From Lytechinus variegatus (taxonomy: Eukaryota; Echinodermata; Echinoidea; Temnopleuroida; Toxopneustidae), in contig NC_054750.1 in NCBI RefSeq assembly GCF_018143015.1, positions 6,493,501 through 6,557,500 on the forward strand: a DNA stretch of 64,000 nucleotides, given 5' to 3'. Below the pieces are notes generated by a model. That model was not told where the DNA came from and did no database searches. It saw nothing but the letters and a program-made list of their open reading frames with translations. Positions 1 through 13,200 of the stretch are shown here, piece by piece (the first letter of the stretch is position 1; every line of letters begins with the position of its first letter). A program made the translations under genes and the position numbers.

Positions 1-16
1 TGGAGGAGTGGACACT

Positions 17-470
17 CTGTGGCCTGTACTCTGAACTCTGGTTTAACTTAAACTCTGGTCTAATTTTTTTTTAAACTACAGGTATCTTTAACAGTATAAA
101 ATCAATTTATCAAATAATTTTACATTCATAGCCAACACAGAATAATAACTGCAAAAGAACTCTCCATCGCTAAAACATAAAGAAGGAGCCAAGTAAAGAA
201 AGGAAACATACAATGTAAATAAAATGTTGACACGTTTGGCTTCCCATAACTATAGTATAGAGTTAGACCACAATCTTATTCAACCCATCATTCATAGCCA
301 ACACAGAATAATAACTGAAAAAGAACTCTCCATTGCTAAAACATAATGGAGTCAAGTAAAGAAAGGAAACATACAATGTAAATAAAATGTTGACACGTTT
401 GGCTTCCCATAACTATAGTATAGAGTTAGACCACAATCTTATTCAACCCTGAGTTCAGAATACAGGCCTG
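17..470. mobile_element. Miniature inverted-repeat element with an internal 166-bp tandem duplication
   Basis: The left end reads GGCCTGTACTCTGAACTC and the right end is its near inverse (GAGTTCAGAATACAGGCC). Inside, a block of about 166 bp beginning TTCATAGCCAACACAG occurs twice in tandem (about 123-288 and 289-450) with few differences, so the duplication is younger than the insertion. No protein is encoded. It lies in the SCPx intron after the last exon visible in the window. The superfamily is not determined. Confidence 0.65.
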
Positions 471-1202
471 TAAGTCTACACTTTTATAAGCAGTTCCAAA
501 CTGTAAAGCCCAACGCAAACTCTAAGACTCCTTGTGATCAGAATTTCAAAGAAATTGTAATAACATTTGATATTAACATTCCAACCAATTAAACCTTGGT
601 GATCAGATTTCAAAATGGTGGTAGGACTACTAAAATCTAAATTAAGTCTAGTTCGAGCCTCCCTGTAGGTACAAACTCAAATTCAATTCCAAATCGTAAT
701 GACGTCATCATCAGCAATGACCTGGAGGCTGATTTGGACTTTACTTTGACCACAGGGCTTGACACAAAGCAAAAATGTGTTTTTATTATTTCTAACATTA
801 TGGCGAACATCGAATAAAATAATTTCACCTCTTGGAACTTTCAAATTTAATGCAAAATCTGATGTATTAAAAAAGTGTGTCATATAGGACTGAATAGTGT
901 GCGCTGGGATTTACACTTTTATAAGCAGTTCCAAACTGTTGATGAAAGTTACATGCATATCTCTACAGAGACTGATGGTTATCAAGACTGGATTTGGATT
1001 ACTGCTTACCATAAAATACAATATCAGGATACTGCGATATTTTACCCAATGTGAGCTGATAAACAATGTGATAATTAATTCATATTGGTATTAATATCAT
1101 CATTTCCATATAATCAAACTAACTAAATTATGCCCATCAACATAAGTATACAAAAACGCAATAAAATGTTGCAATCATCAATATGTTTTTCTTTAGTCTC
1201 AC

Positions 1203-4200
1203 CTGTGGCTCCGAGAGGATGGCCCTTAGAAATGAGACCTCCACTTGGGTTGACGACAAACTTTCCTCCATACGTGTTATCACCACTGTCTATGAACTCT
1301 CCAGCTTTACCTGAAAATACAAAATAAATTTACTTTTAAATTGAGCTTTTATAGACTGCAAGGCTAGGAAATTTTCACAGTAGTTTACATCAATATCATT
1401 TGTCACATACAAGTCTTCCAGAACAGCAATTTTCACAGATACATGTATTATGTTGGTAGTAATAATCTTCTTCTTCCATGTCCATCATCTAAAACTATAA
1501 ATAAATGTCAGATATATAGCCAGAACTTTGCACATTGTACGCCATTCCTATTTGCAGCTATCAAGTATTCTTGACTATATTCCAGTAACAATAATATTTA
1601 GCTTTTCTCATCTAAGATTCACTTTATTAGAGGTCTCTAGTGCAATGCAGAAGAGTAACCTTGGGTTAAGCATTACAGATGTTCTCTTTAACTTTTTCCA
1701 AGCTCAATATTGCTGGCAGTACATTTACATTTGCTGGTGGTGAATTTACTTGAAACAGAATTCAGTCAGTCCAAAATCTAATGCTTTATACCCTTTTTTT
1801 AGAGGCGAAAGTTTCCTTTACCCCAAACTATAAGTGTGGCTAAATGGCCTGCAAAATAGCAGGGTTAGCCGGCAATTGCGGTGTTAAAAATGAAAGTCTG
1901 GGGTTGATATTTATTGTGAGAAAAATAAACCCGGCCAAGCTAAGGACCATGTACATGGATGCCCTAGCAGCAACATAACCAGCCCTGTTGTCCAATCAGA
2001 GCTGTAAGCGCTCATGAATGGCTACCACTAGTCTGGGATGAGTTTTGTGTGAGAAAAGCAAGCATTTCCTTAGCTAATGATAGGCAGAAAATTTGGCCCG
2101 TTCAAAAAGGAAAAAAAATGCAGTACAGGACTCATGATAGTCCGGAATTAAGAAAACATTGTGAGAAAAAGGGTGTTGGATCCAGATATGTCCAAGTTAA
2201 CAGGAAATGCTCGATCTAGTTCACTCCCAGTGACTATCTACCCCATCCCAATTCAGTGTATCTTTCATCTCTGACCTAACCTTTCTAACTCTTCTAAAAC
2301 CCTCATTTCATTTTTGAATATTTTGCATACATGGTATCAATCTCAGAATGAAAGTGTAAAATGTAATTGAGCAATTGTATACTTCATTCACAAATGAAGT
2401 CAAAATGTAATTGCAACTAACTGTCCAGTAAAGTCCGAGGGGGGAGTAAATGAAAAATGGCACTTTCTTATCCCCTCCCCCCCCCGGCCAAAAACCCCAA
2501 ACTCACAAAATATTGTCCTTTTTGCTACAAGCTTAAATTTTCAGCTACATTTACCTTCATCACAGAGTCCCAGTGCTTCGTACGTGATAAGTTCATTGGC
2601 TGCGAAACAGTCGTGTAGTTCCACCACATCTACGTCACTAACACTAGCTCCCGTCTTGCTGAATAGAGTCTCTGCTGCTCGCCTAGTCATGTCATAACCA
2701 ACCTACATAAAACATGAGTCAGTCAGAATTGAGGTAAATTATAATTTACATACATGTCTACACTTTTCAAGTGCCTTGTCTCTTTTTAGAAAAAAATGCA
2801 ATAAGTGGATTGTTTATGATTTCAGACATATTCCACATGTTTGCGAGTTGTGTCATACATGTAAATGACTTTGTTTTTGCTTTAATGAGCAGCGGACATA
2901 CTCAGAAATCAAATTTCATACCAATTTTTTTTGTAAAAACATGAAATGACACATTTGATCAAAATCTTTCAAAAGGTATCATTCACTATTAATTAAATTT
3001 GATTTTTTTTTTGGGGGGGTGAGTGACTGACTTTACAATATTGTGCTCACACTGTAATATAACAGTTAACATTCCATCCCCTCCCCCATCCCTCCACTCT
3101 GTGAGATGGGTCCAAATAATCGGACACTACTAGGGTTAATCGCAGTCTCAATCTCATCATGTATGAATACCACAACCAGCTGCTGTTTACCACAGGGGAA
3201 TTCCCTTCAACAATAAATCTTTCACCGTACCACAACAGCCTACATTCAATTCATTCCAGTAGGCTTTATGGGATGATACACTAGGGGCACATTCTAAAAA
3301 AAAAACATCCAGTGGTGACTTTTAAGAAAAAATACAAATACATAGATATGGAAAAATCTAAGTTCATTTTTGTCACCACTTCAAGGATTTGGGCATTTCT
3401 ATCACTTTTTTGTTCTTCATTTAAATAAATAAAGGCTTACTTTTCAAAGTGATTGCTGAAATTTCTATTTTAATTCAAGCTAATTTATATTATACTTAAC
3501 ATTTCTGCAGAACATATGTTGACTTTAATGTACAATTTTACAATTTTTCAAATTTTGTTTTCACAGATATCTAGGCACCAGGAAAAAATAAACATATCTT
3601 CCCCTAATCACAGCATACATTCTTACTAACACTACTACTACTATGAATAGTAATGGTAATAATAGTAAAAGCACCATTCATAAAGCACTTCATACATTGT
3701 TTCTAAAGCGCAACATATTATCACCCCAGCTTTAGCATGGCTATCCTTATCAGGAGCTTGAGCTTCCAAGGAAGTTCTTAGTACCGGGTACTCATTTATT
3801 ATACCTGGGTGGAGAGTGGCAAATGTAGATAAATGCCTAGTACTAAGACTTACTAGTTTCATAGAGCTCTTATCTTCAAATGTGTTTGGTTTATCTGTTT
3901 TCATCGTCATGCCAGCGATCTCGACAGCCTGATTCTGCAAGCCATGATTGATTACAAACTCTTCATTGCACAAGATGGCCGCTGCTGCTCCATCAGATGT
4001 AGGACTAGAGGAAATAATAATTTGAAAACTTTGTCCATGAAAACTTTGTCAACTTGAATCTTAAAGATGGCTGCCGCTGCTCCATCAGATGTAGGACTAA
4101 GGGAAATAAGAATTTAGAAACTTTGTCAGATTAAATTTCAAAGATGGCCGCCACTGCAACATTGGATGGAAGACCAAGGAAATAATTTAGAAACTTTGAC

Positions 4201-7200
4201 AATTTGAATTTGAAAGATGGCTGCCGCTGCTATATCATATAGAAGATTAAGGAGATAAGAATTTAGAAAAATTTAGAAACTTGTTCAGTTTAGATTTTAA
4301 AGATGGCCACTGCTGCCCCCTCGGATGGAAGACAAAGTACAAGTTCAATTAATAAGCTCATTTGGCACTCAACTGATGAATAAATGACTGGGAGTAATTT
4401 CTGCATAGTTCTCTACATCATTACAACAGGAGGGAGACATAGAAAGAGACAAGATCCCTGAATTGAACCAGACTTCATAATACAGACCTCTGTGTCTGCC
4501 GAAAAAATAATGGGTGATGTGAAAAAAAACATACATTTATGAACTGTCTCGAAAACTAGCACATGAATCTTACCAGCATTCCAATTTTGTAAGTGGTTCA
4601 TAGACTTTTGGTGAGTTCCTTATCTCATCCATAGAGTATTCCTTTTGAAATTGAGAATTCCTAAATAAAAATGAAATATAATATTAATTAGCAGGATTTA
4701 ATTTGTGTTATATTTACATGTAAGGATAGAGGCCCTATATTATTACTAAACAATCATGTAAAAAAAATCAAGTTACTGACATTAATACAGATATCTTTAA
4801 ATTCAGTGTTTAAAAACCTTTTCTGTGTGATTGAACTTAACCATTCATTTAGCTCCTTTCAATTCAATTTCATTCATTTTAATATTGTACATACTGTCTG
4901 TTAATGTCAGTTTTCCTAAATGGCAGTTTTCACAAATTCAATTGTCTGATTTTAGACAATGTACATGTAAATATAATTATTTAACACTAAAAGTACCAGT
5001 ATAGAATACATCACATGAATAATTCACTTCAAATATGAGCGTGACTATATCATCTACTAAAATGAGAAAATGGATCAATTAGCTAGCCTAAAATCTAAAG
5101 AAACCCAAATACATCATTACATTTCATCCATACTTAACAGGGCAAGGGTAAACTTTGTATACAAGATGCTCTAAGGTACAATATTAGCCTTACATAAATC
5201 CTTGTAACACCAACTGTAAATTCTAAAGTGAAGCTAATCACTGAACCTATTTATACTTACGGGTTGTTAGTTGAGTGCTTGTGGTTCTTGTAAGCGATCT
5301 TGGCCAAATGTTCTGGTGTGGTTCCTAGTTATAGCGTACAAAGAAACATTAACTTTAAAAACAATAATAAATCATAAAACGGCATCATTTATATCTAAAT
5401 CTACCAACATCCAAGAAAAGTAGATGCTTAAAAGCGCCTGTATGAAACAGTATCATTACCCAGATCTTTCTGTGTTTGTAGCAAGACAGGGTTTATTTTC
5501 TACTATATGATACCCATATAATTAACCCGAGTGGAGAGGGGCATTAAAAGATAAATGATTTGAACAAAAATTGCTCCACCAAGGCAGGATTTGCACCACA
5601 ACAGTGGCATATGATAATGATCATGGGAGGTTTTCATGAAGGCAATAAGTTTCTATGACATTGTTCTTAACCAATCAGATGCAAGGATTCAGTAGATTAT
5701 GTAGATCAGAAAGTAACAGCTGCCAGTGAAAATTACAAGACAAAATAAAACTTCCCCAACAACCAAATACTGTACATGTACCAGAATTTTATAGAATACA
5801 AATTTCTTAGATGAGAGTGCTTACTGTAACAAACACCGATGTCATATATGTACAATTTCTTGATACACAAATTATTGTTTAATTATGAAGCACTGAAACA
5901 ATACTTCAATTTCATCTGAAAGAGTGCATTTGATATTCTTAGGATGCATGATGTAGTATTAATTACATGTACAATGGATGGATAATAGGTGTATTTTTTT
6001 TCTTGAAAGTTGGCACTTTTCTTTTAAAAATGACTGTAAAGTGTTGACATGTAAACCTACATGTACAAGTATAAAGAAGTGAGATAGCTAATTGAACACT
6101 GAACCCACTATCAACCTGAGATTAAGTTTTTGAGATAATATAACTTGAACAAGAGATACAGGCACAAGGGGTCACAAAAATAGCCATGAAAGGACAATCA
6201 TAAAGAAAAAAGATAAAGAAATCTGATAATCCTTTTTTTCCATTAGAAATTCTATTGAGTAAACACATGCAGAGAATAAAAAATCTGTGAATACAATTCA
6301 AACAAGTTTGACATAATTTTTACAATATATACACAGAATAACTTTGAATTTAATAATCAGACGTCATTGACATACACAGATATCTAAGTGACATATTTTC
6401 AATCACCATTGGAAAAGCATGAACATGTGCTTTATTACAAATGAACTGAATATTTGACAATCTAAAATCTGCTGGTATTTTCTTGTCTTTATATAGTATT
6501 ATTGTTCCAATTTTATTTGTTTTATTCATTAATAATAACAAATTTATGTATTTATATGAACATAAAAACACATCAATTTGTAAATATGAATGAATAAAAA
6601 TTAAAGTAAAACATTTTACTCTTAAGTTTTTCTATTTCTCTGATAGTTTGTTTCCACTAGAGGGATAGGTCACCAGTAATAATCATCATTCATATCGTCT
6701 TAATCCATTCATGTTTGTGAACTGTATTCAATATCGAGTGTTTTCTTACAACTCAATCCATTAATTAATTTATTCCTCATGCAATCAAATAGTCAATACA
6801 TTCTGCCACTCATGAATTCATCCTTTCGTCAATCCATCCATCAAGTTTCTTTAATCAATAAATCAACCAATAAACAAATTGTAAGGCTTTGTCCCACTGC
6901 ACTAACAGATACAAAGAGGATGTAACACGTAAAAAAATCTTGCCATTCGTTGAAAAACGTTATGCATCAGTTGTGTACTCTTTGCATATGTGTTTCATAC
7001 GCTCTGTATCCATTGAGCAACCGTTCACTGTGATTTCATTTTTAACCAATTTTGTCAATTTCTGGAGCAGATGAAAACCGATGGAGCCATCCCTAAATTT
7101 TGATCGTCCACTCTATCATTTATGCATATGCTTTGTGTCCTCCAGCCAATGGGACTGGACTTTTACTCACTTCTCTATTACTCCCTTTATCATTTATTTT

Positions 7201-10200
7201 CATCTTTCTACCTTTTCAAAATCATTTGAAAAAAAACACAAGAAAATAAAAGTAATAATTACCAAATTTCTGCATGTGCTCTCTTCCAGCATTTCCGAAC
7301 AGCTGAGCAGCCATCGGGGATGGAGTAATATCATGAAGTTCAGACATCACTTCAACAAACTTCTCCATAGGATTAGCACGATCTTGGAACTATAAGAAAA
7401 AAGTGAAATGGTTTAGAGTCAGCAATCATATATCAAGATTGAGAACATTTGTGACCATCCCCCCCACTCCCAAACCATCAATTAAGTCATAGAGGTGTTG
7501 TGGCTCAGTGGATAATTCTCCAGACTTTGAACCACAAGGTCCAGAGTTCAAATCCCACCACAGCACTTGCATCCTTTGGCAAGGCGTTTATCTACATTTG
7601 CGATTCTCCACCCAGGTGTAGTAAATGGGTACCCGGTAGGAGGAAATTCCTTGAATGCTCAAGCACCCTATAAGAGAAGCCATGCTTAAGTCGTGGTAAT
7701 AGTATGCAGCACTTAGAAACATCGTATTAACACTGTATGTTGCATATTATTATTATTATCAATGAAGTCACCAGGATAGGTTGTCTGTAAATATCTACAA
7801 TAGTTACTTGGTCATCAAAAAGCAAAAATTAGAAAACTGGCTTACAAATCTGAAAGAGTAATTCTTCTTCGTCACATTGTGAAAATTTGAAGTTGTCAAG
7901 TTATATATTAAAAAAAAAAGATACACGAGTTTCTTTGACACATATTTTTGCAAACTGCTTGAATGTCTCACCGCAACTGCACAGTGTGCACATCCCATGC
8001 TTGAGTGCACCCTAAACTTCAAACCTTGTTTTCTCCTTATTATTTGAAGCTCTCACAGAATTACTTTATACATTCAATCAAGTACTTGTGAGATTTATTG
8101 TTCATTAATTATGACAAATGACATATCATTTTAAAGCTTAGGACACAGTCTTTCAAGGTCCATAAAAATCTCAAAATTCATTTCAGGGGACATTTTGGTT
8201 TTGGCATGGCTGCTCACAATGTTTTATTTATGAAAAAAAGTGCATCCAAGAGACAAGTCCTACCTGGGGAGTATTCATGAAATAATTAATATTATTGATT
8301 ATTGGTTCTATCCTTGCTTCTGATTGGCTAAGAACAAAATTGGAAATTAAAAATAACTGACTTTTCATTTTATGAAATGTTCCCCTCTAGAGAGGAAAAA
8401 TATAATCATAATTCATCATCATTTAAAGAAATGTACATGCATTTAAGCATTCACTGAACTCTCCCCCTGAAGTTATTAAACACAGTTATAGGGGCTTGGG
8501 TTTTGGGTGAGGGTAGTGGTATTCTTTTACAAAATATGTGATGAATTACTCCATTCATATTTGATTAATAAAATCAACATAAAATCAACATAAAATCAAC
8601 ATAAACATTCATATTTGATTAATAAATCAACATAAACATTATGAGAATTCTGATGTGAAAAAATCAGCAAATTAACCATCTGGCTTTAAATGGTATAATT
8701 ATTACCATTACTTTCATGAAGCTGAACCATAATGCATACTGTATGGTGAATAATGATGAAATACAATTTCTTCCATACTGAATAAATTTCTGTATCCATC
8801 ACTAACTGGCAACCTCATCCTGATAAATACAGAAAATAACATCTTCCCTGTTTACATTGGCTTTAAATTATATGAATAAGTTTGGTTTTATGAGACCCTC
8901 AAATTTCACAAAACCTTCTTGATATGGATGTTCATGTACACAGGTTGCATGGGTGATATTTGACATTGTAAAACGCCTACTTAGCTTGTTGTACGCCAGC
9001 AAATGGTAGACTGAATGTAAAATATTTGTACCGTTGCACTCACAACGTACCATCCAAAATGCACCGTTGCACAGCTTTAGGAGGTGACATCACAATACGA
9101 TTCAATTAATTGCGCTCAGTAAAAAAAGGAGGTGAAATATAGTAAGAATATAGCCTTTTGGCTAAAAACACAATGCTGCCCGAGGTCAAGTGCGCTTGTG
9201 GAATTTTGCTTTTGGCTTTCAATATTTTTGCTCCCCTTTCATAATTACTGCAGGGAAACTTTGAGGCGTTGTACAACACAAATAGCGAATATTCTTATTC
9301 CTGCAATGGTGCGAGATTTCGCATTCCGTGAAAGAAAAAGACACTATTCGACTCGGCTAATGCCTTGTTGAATAGAGCATCTTTCTTTCACCTCATACCA
9401 TCGCACTCATTCCTTTTTGCTATTTGTATACAATTATACAAATGAGATGTTTTGAACACAGTCTACAGTATTACCTGACTTTTGCTTACTTTCAAGAGCC
9501 CAAAAATCTTGGTTTTTTTTGCCTAATTGATTCTGTTGAATGTATGACAATTTCTGTACTAATGTGCACACTGATTAGCAACCAACAGAAACACATGTAT
9601 ACACATATGTATTTGTAATCAAATACAGTTGCATATAAAGACATGCACATCTTATGAATATTTTTTTTAAACTCCCCACCCCTCGAAAAATGCAAATGGG
9701 TTTACTATGCAAAAAAGTTTATGACATACCTGTGTAGTTAAAGAGCCTCGCTGCATCTTTTCAAAACCCAACGCCATGACGCAGTTTGCTCTACCGCCCT
9801 CTACCAGCTGCTTGGCCAGGAACAGCGCAGTGGATCCTGTGGCACAGGCATTGTTAACCTGATAGAAAAATATCAAAAACAATGATTAAGATACAAGGCG
9901 ATTCCATGCTAGAAAAATCAGCCATTTTCACATTTTCAACCTGCTGTCCAAACAAACAAATAAATTTGATTTGCTTTGTAATAATATTAAAGTACTACAA
10001 GGTAGACATGCAAAAACTGACAACCAACAAAAATATGTTGTCCGTAGGTGAATTAGAGCTTAAAATGTTCACATTTTCACCTATAATTTACCCATAATCA
10101 AATTTGTTTGTGTTGGCTATTAGTTTTTTACATGACTATCCACTATAGCTTTATCATTGAATGACAAAAAAGAATATTTTATTGGTCAAGCATTCGGATA

Positions 10201-13200
10201 GGAAACAAAAAATTGTTGTCAAAATGTCCCGTATGACACATATGGAATCGCCAACAGTAGACCCTGCTAACATATAAGTCAACTTTTAATGAATCAGTTA
10301 AAATCCTAAGTCAACACATAGGCCTTTTTTCAGACCAGAATATGCAATGTGATATTGGTTATCCACATTTTTTTGCCTGTTAGTCAAAAAGATTTTTGTC
10401 ATCTCAAAAGATTTGACTGTATGTGCATTGTAAATGTACACATTATTACTGGAGAGATTTTGTACATCATTAAACAAAACAAATATGTTTACAAAATATT
10501 CAGACAGCACTTAAATGCATAAGTAACATTAGTTTTGTTGTTATGGTCATCAATATTCCAATAATAATAATAATCATATTATTGTTATTGTTTATCATCA
10601 TATTAACATACTAGTTTTGTTTCACCAGTATTTGTACTAAGATGGTTAAAGAAAATGAAAACAAGATTTTGCAATGTCAGGAATCCAAATAAAACTCACA
10701 TTGTAAATGGGGATTCCAGTCATACCAATCTCATACACTGCCCTCTGTCCACACGTAGTATCCCCATAGACATATCCGCAGACGGCCTGTTCCACTGCAT
10801 CGAAGGGGAGTTTGGCATCCTCTAGCGCTGCCTGGCCCGCTTGCTTGGCAAGGTCATGGAAGTCCCCAAAAGCTTTGCCAGGCTTGAAGAACTTGAAAGG
10901 AAAAAAAAAACAAATGATTTTTTTTTTCTATTTCTAATGTATTTTAAGTAGATTAGCCTTTGTCAAGGCTTTTTATTGTTCAACCAGACAGAACTTAAAG
11001 GGGAAGTTCACCCTAAAAAATGTTTATTGTAAAACTAGCAGAAAAAATAACAAAATATACTGGTGAAGGTTTGAGGAAAATCCATTAAAGATTAAGAAAG
11101 TTATTAGAATTTAAAATTTTGGATTACTGACGTCGTAAACGAGCAGCTGCCCCATATGTTACAGTTACATGTATGTAATATTAAATTTGTTGAAACGGGT
11201 GAGAAGTGATTTGTGTATTGATATACTGAAGGTAGAGTATAAAAAACATTTCAATTTTCTGAAAAAAATGACATTTCATCGATATATTACCACTAAATAC
11301 ATGATTTTACAACTAATATAAGATCATCCATGGAGTAACTCAACTTGACTTAAATAATTATGCCACAAGAAAAATAACAAGATAGAAGATCGCATGATGA
11401 ACTGTATGACGTCACTTCAAAGTTCATCGCAACTACCCAACTGGCTGATTCCTTCTTCCCTGAAGCAATCTCCCACTGGAATAGTCTCACAGCCGATATG
11501 GTATCCTCCAAAAGCACTGACATACTTAAGTAAAACTAAACATGCAAAACCTGCAACAAAGCAAAACAGAGTAATAATACTCCCACTCTCGTCAGCCCTG
11601 AGTTACCCTTCCTGGTGGAGGACTTCAGGGAATGGAACTAGACGGTACAATGTATGTATGAAAGCTGGTTGCATATGACGTCACAAATCAAGTAAGCTTC
11701 TAATAACTTTTATTTATTCTTTGATAGGTTTTTCTCAAAGCTTTGGCAACCTTTTTCTGCTATTTTTACAATAAACTTTTTGTCAGGGTGAACTTCCCCT
11801 TAAGGGGTACAAACTACACTGAAAAAATAGTATCTGGGCCCCATGACACAAAAGTTCTCATGAAATGGCCTATCAAGATCATCGTTGCAGGTGCATTTTG
11901 CTCTGTAGACTGACTAAGAACCAATCAGAACTTTTTTTTTTTTTTAAATTAGTGACTAGGATCACTAATCCTTCTGTGACGCTGCACAAGAGAAATGTGG
12001 CTAAATCATTTAATTTAAGCCTGAAGTATTTCCTTTAAGAGAGTTCATCAGTTGGCCATTCTGCATTGAATACAGACTGGGAAATGGTTTTCAATACTAT
12101 TACAACTGATCTGAAAGTAAATGCCAGTGAAACATCTTGGAAAACGATTGTTGGAATCACGTTTCTTCCATCATCTAATGCTATGGGGTTTGCACTAAAA
12201 TTACTTATGCTAGAAGAAACAGCAGCTTCTAGTTTTTAAAAGATCATTGAATTTGAAAGCTTTTAACTCATCAAACTCTTTATAAACCACAAAGAATTTA
12301 ATTTATGGAATTCATCAGGGAATAATTTTCCTGGTATCACATCACAATTTGCTCCACATCTTTGCAAGACTGCTATGCATAAAATCTTTTGTATAGCATA
12401 TTTTTTACAAGTCATAGGACTGTACATTACTTAGTTGAGAGCTTTTCTCTTATGACCAAAAATGGTATTCAATTTTGTAAAGCAAAATTATTCTGTTCAT
12501 AATTACTACTCAACTCAATCCACTTGACAACAGAACGTGTGTCTGCACAAAATCAAAGATTTGAAAATTCATAACTTCATCAGCTTTTGAGAGATTTCCC
12601 CTAAACTTTAATTTCTTGAAATAACATATTATGGTAATTATATATTATAGCCTCTTGTAAGATCTTGTGTCCTGAGCAATGTCAGCTCAGTGTAGACTTC
12701 CCTTAATTGTAAAAGGACTGCCATTCGAACGATCAAGCCGAAATTTGGCACGCACATTCCTTACCACATAAACTACCAAATAGTATAAAAAAATATTCTG
12801 AAAATGATTATTTTTTAATTATTATGAATAAAATATGCAAATTTATTCATGAAATACATTTGATTATTTAACACCCAATTTCACTTCAAATTTTCTTCTT
12901 TTTTTGCAGATCTCATCTTTGTAATCTAATTTAAAGGTTTCCACAAAGAAAAATTGTGAAAGCCATTTTTTCCTGACAAAATGTATTTCTTTGTTTTTAC
13001 AATTTATTATGTATTTCTTTGTTTTTAGAATTTCTTATGTATTTCTCTGTATTAAATCTTTTGTTTCTCATTGTTTCTTTCAATGGAAATTATTACAGAC
13101 CATTTAACAATTAAATTAAACCCTAAATTAATTAAGCAGACCATTTAGAATGAAAAATAATCCCCATTTATGAATTTCATCTCCCATAGACTTTGTACAC

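Noticed and set aside
683-883. 66-codon minus-strand frame in the position of the next SCPx exon
   Set aside because: It does not contain the expected thiolase sequence (a CAEL...QLRG-like block or HNLGIGGA), so the next SCPx exon was not found in the window.
7492-7565. Possible functional tRNA gene
   Set aside because: The anticodon stem does not pair well and the sequence continues into a SINE body with an ATT tail; related copies exist in the window.
9127-9398. Possible element with GGAGGTGAAA ends
   Set aside because: The inverted match is only about 10 bases and no target duplication could be found.
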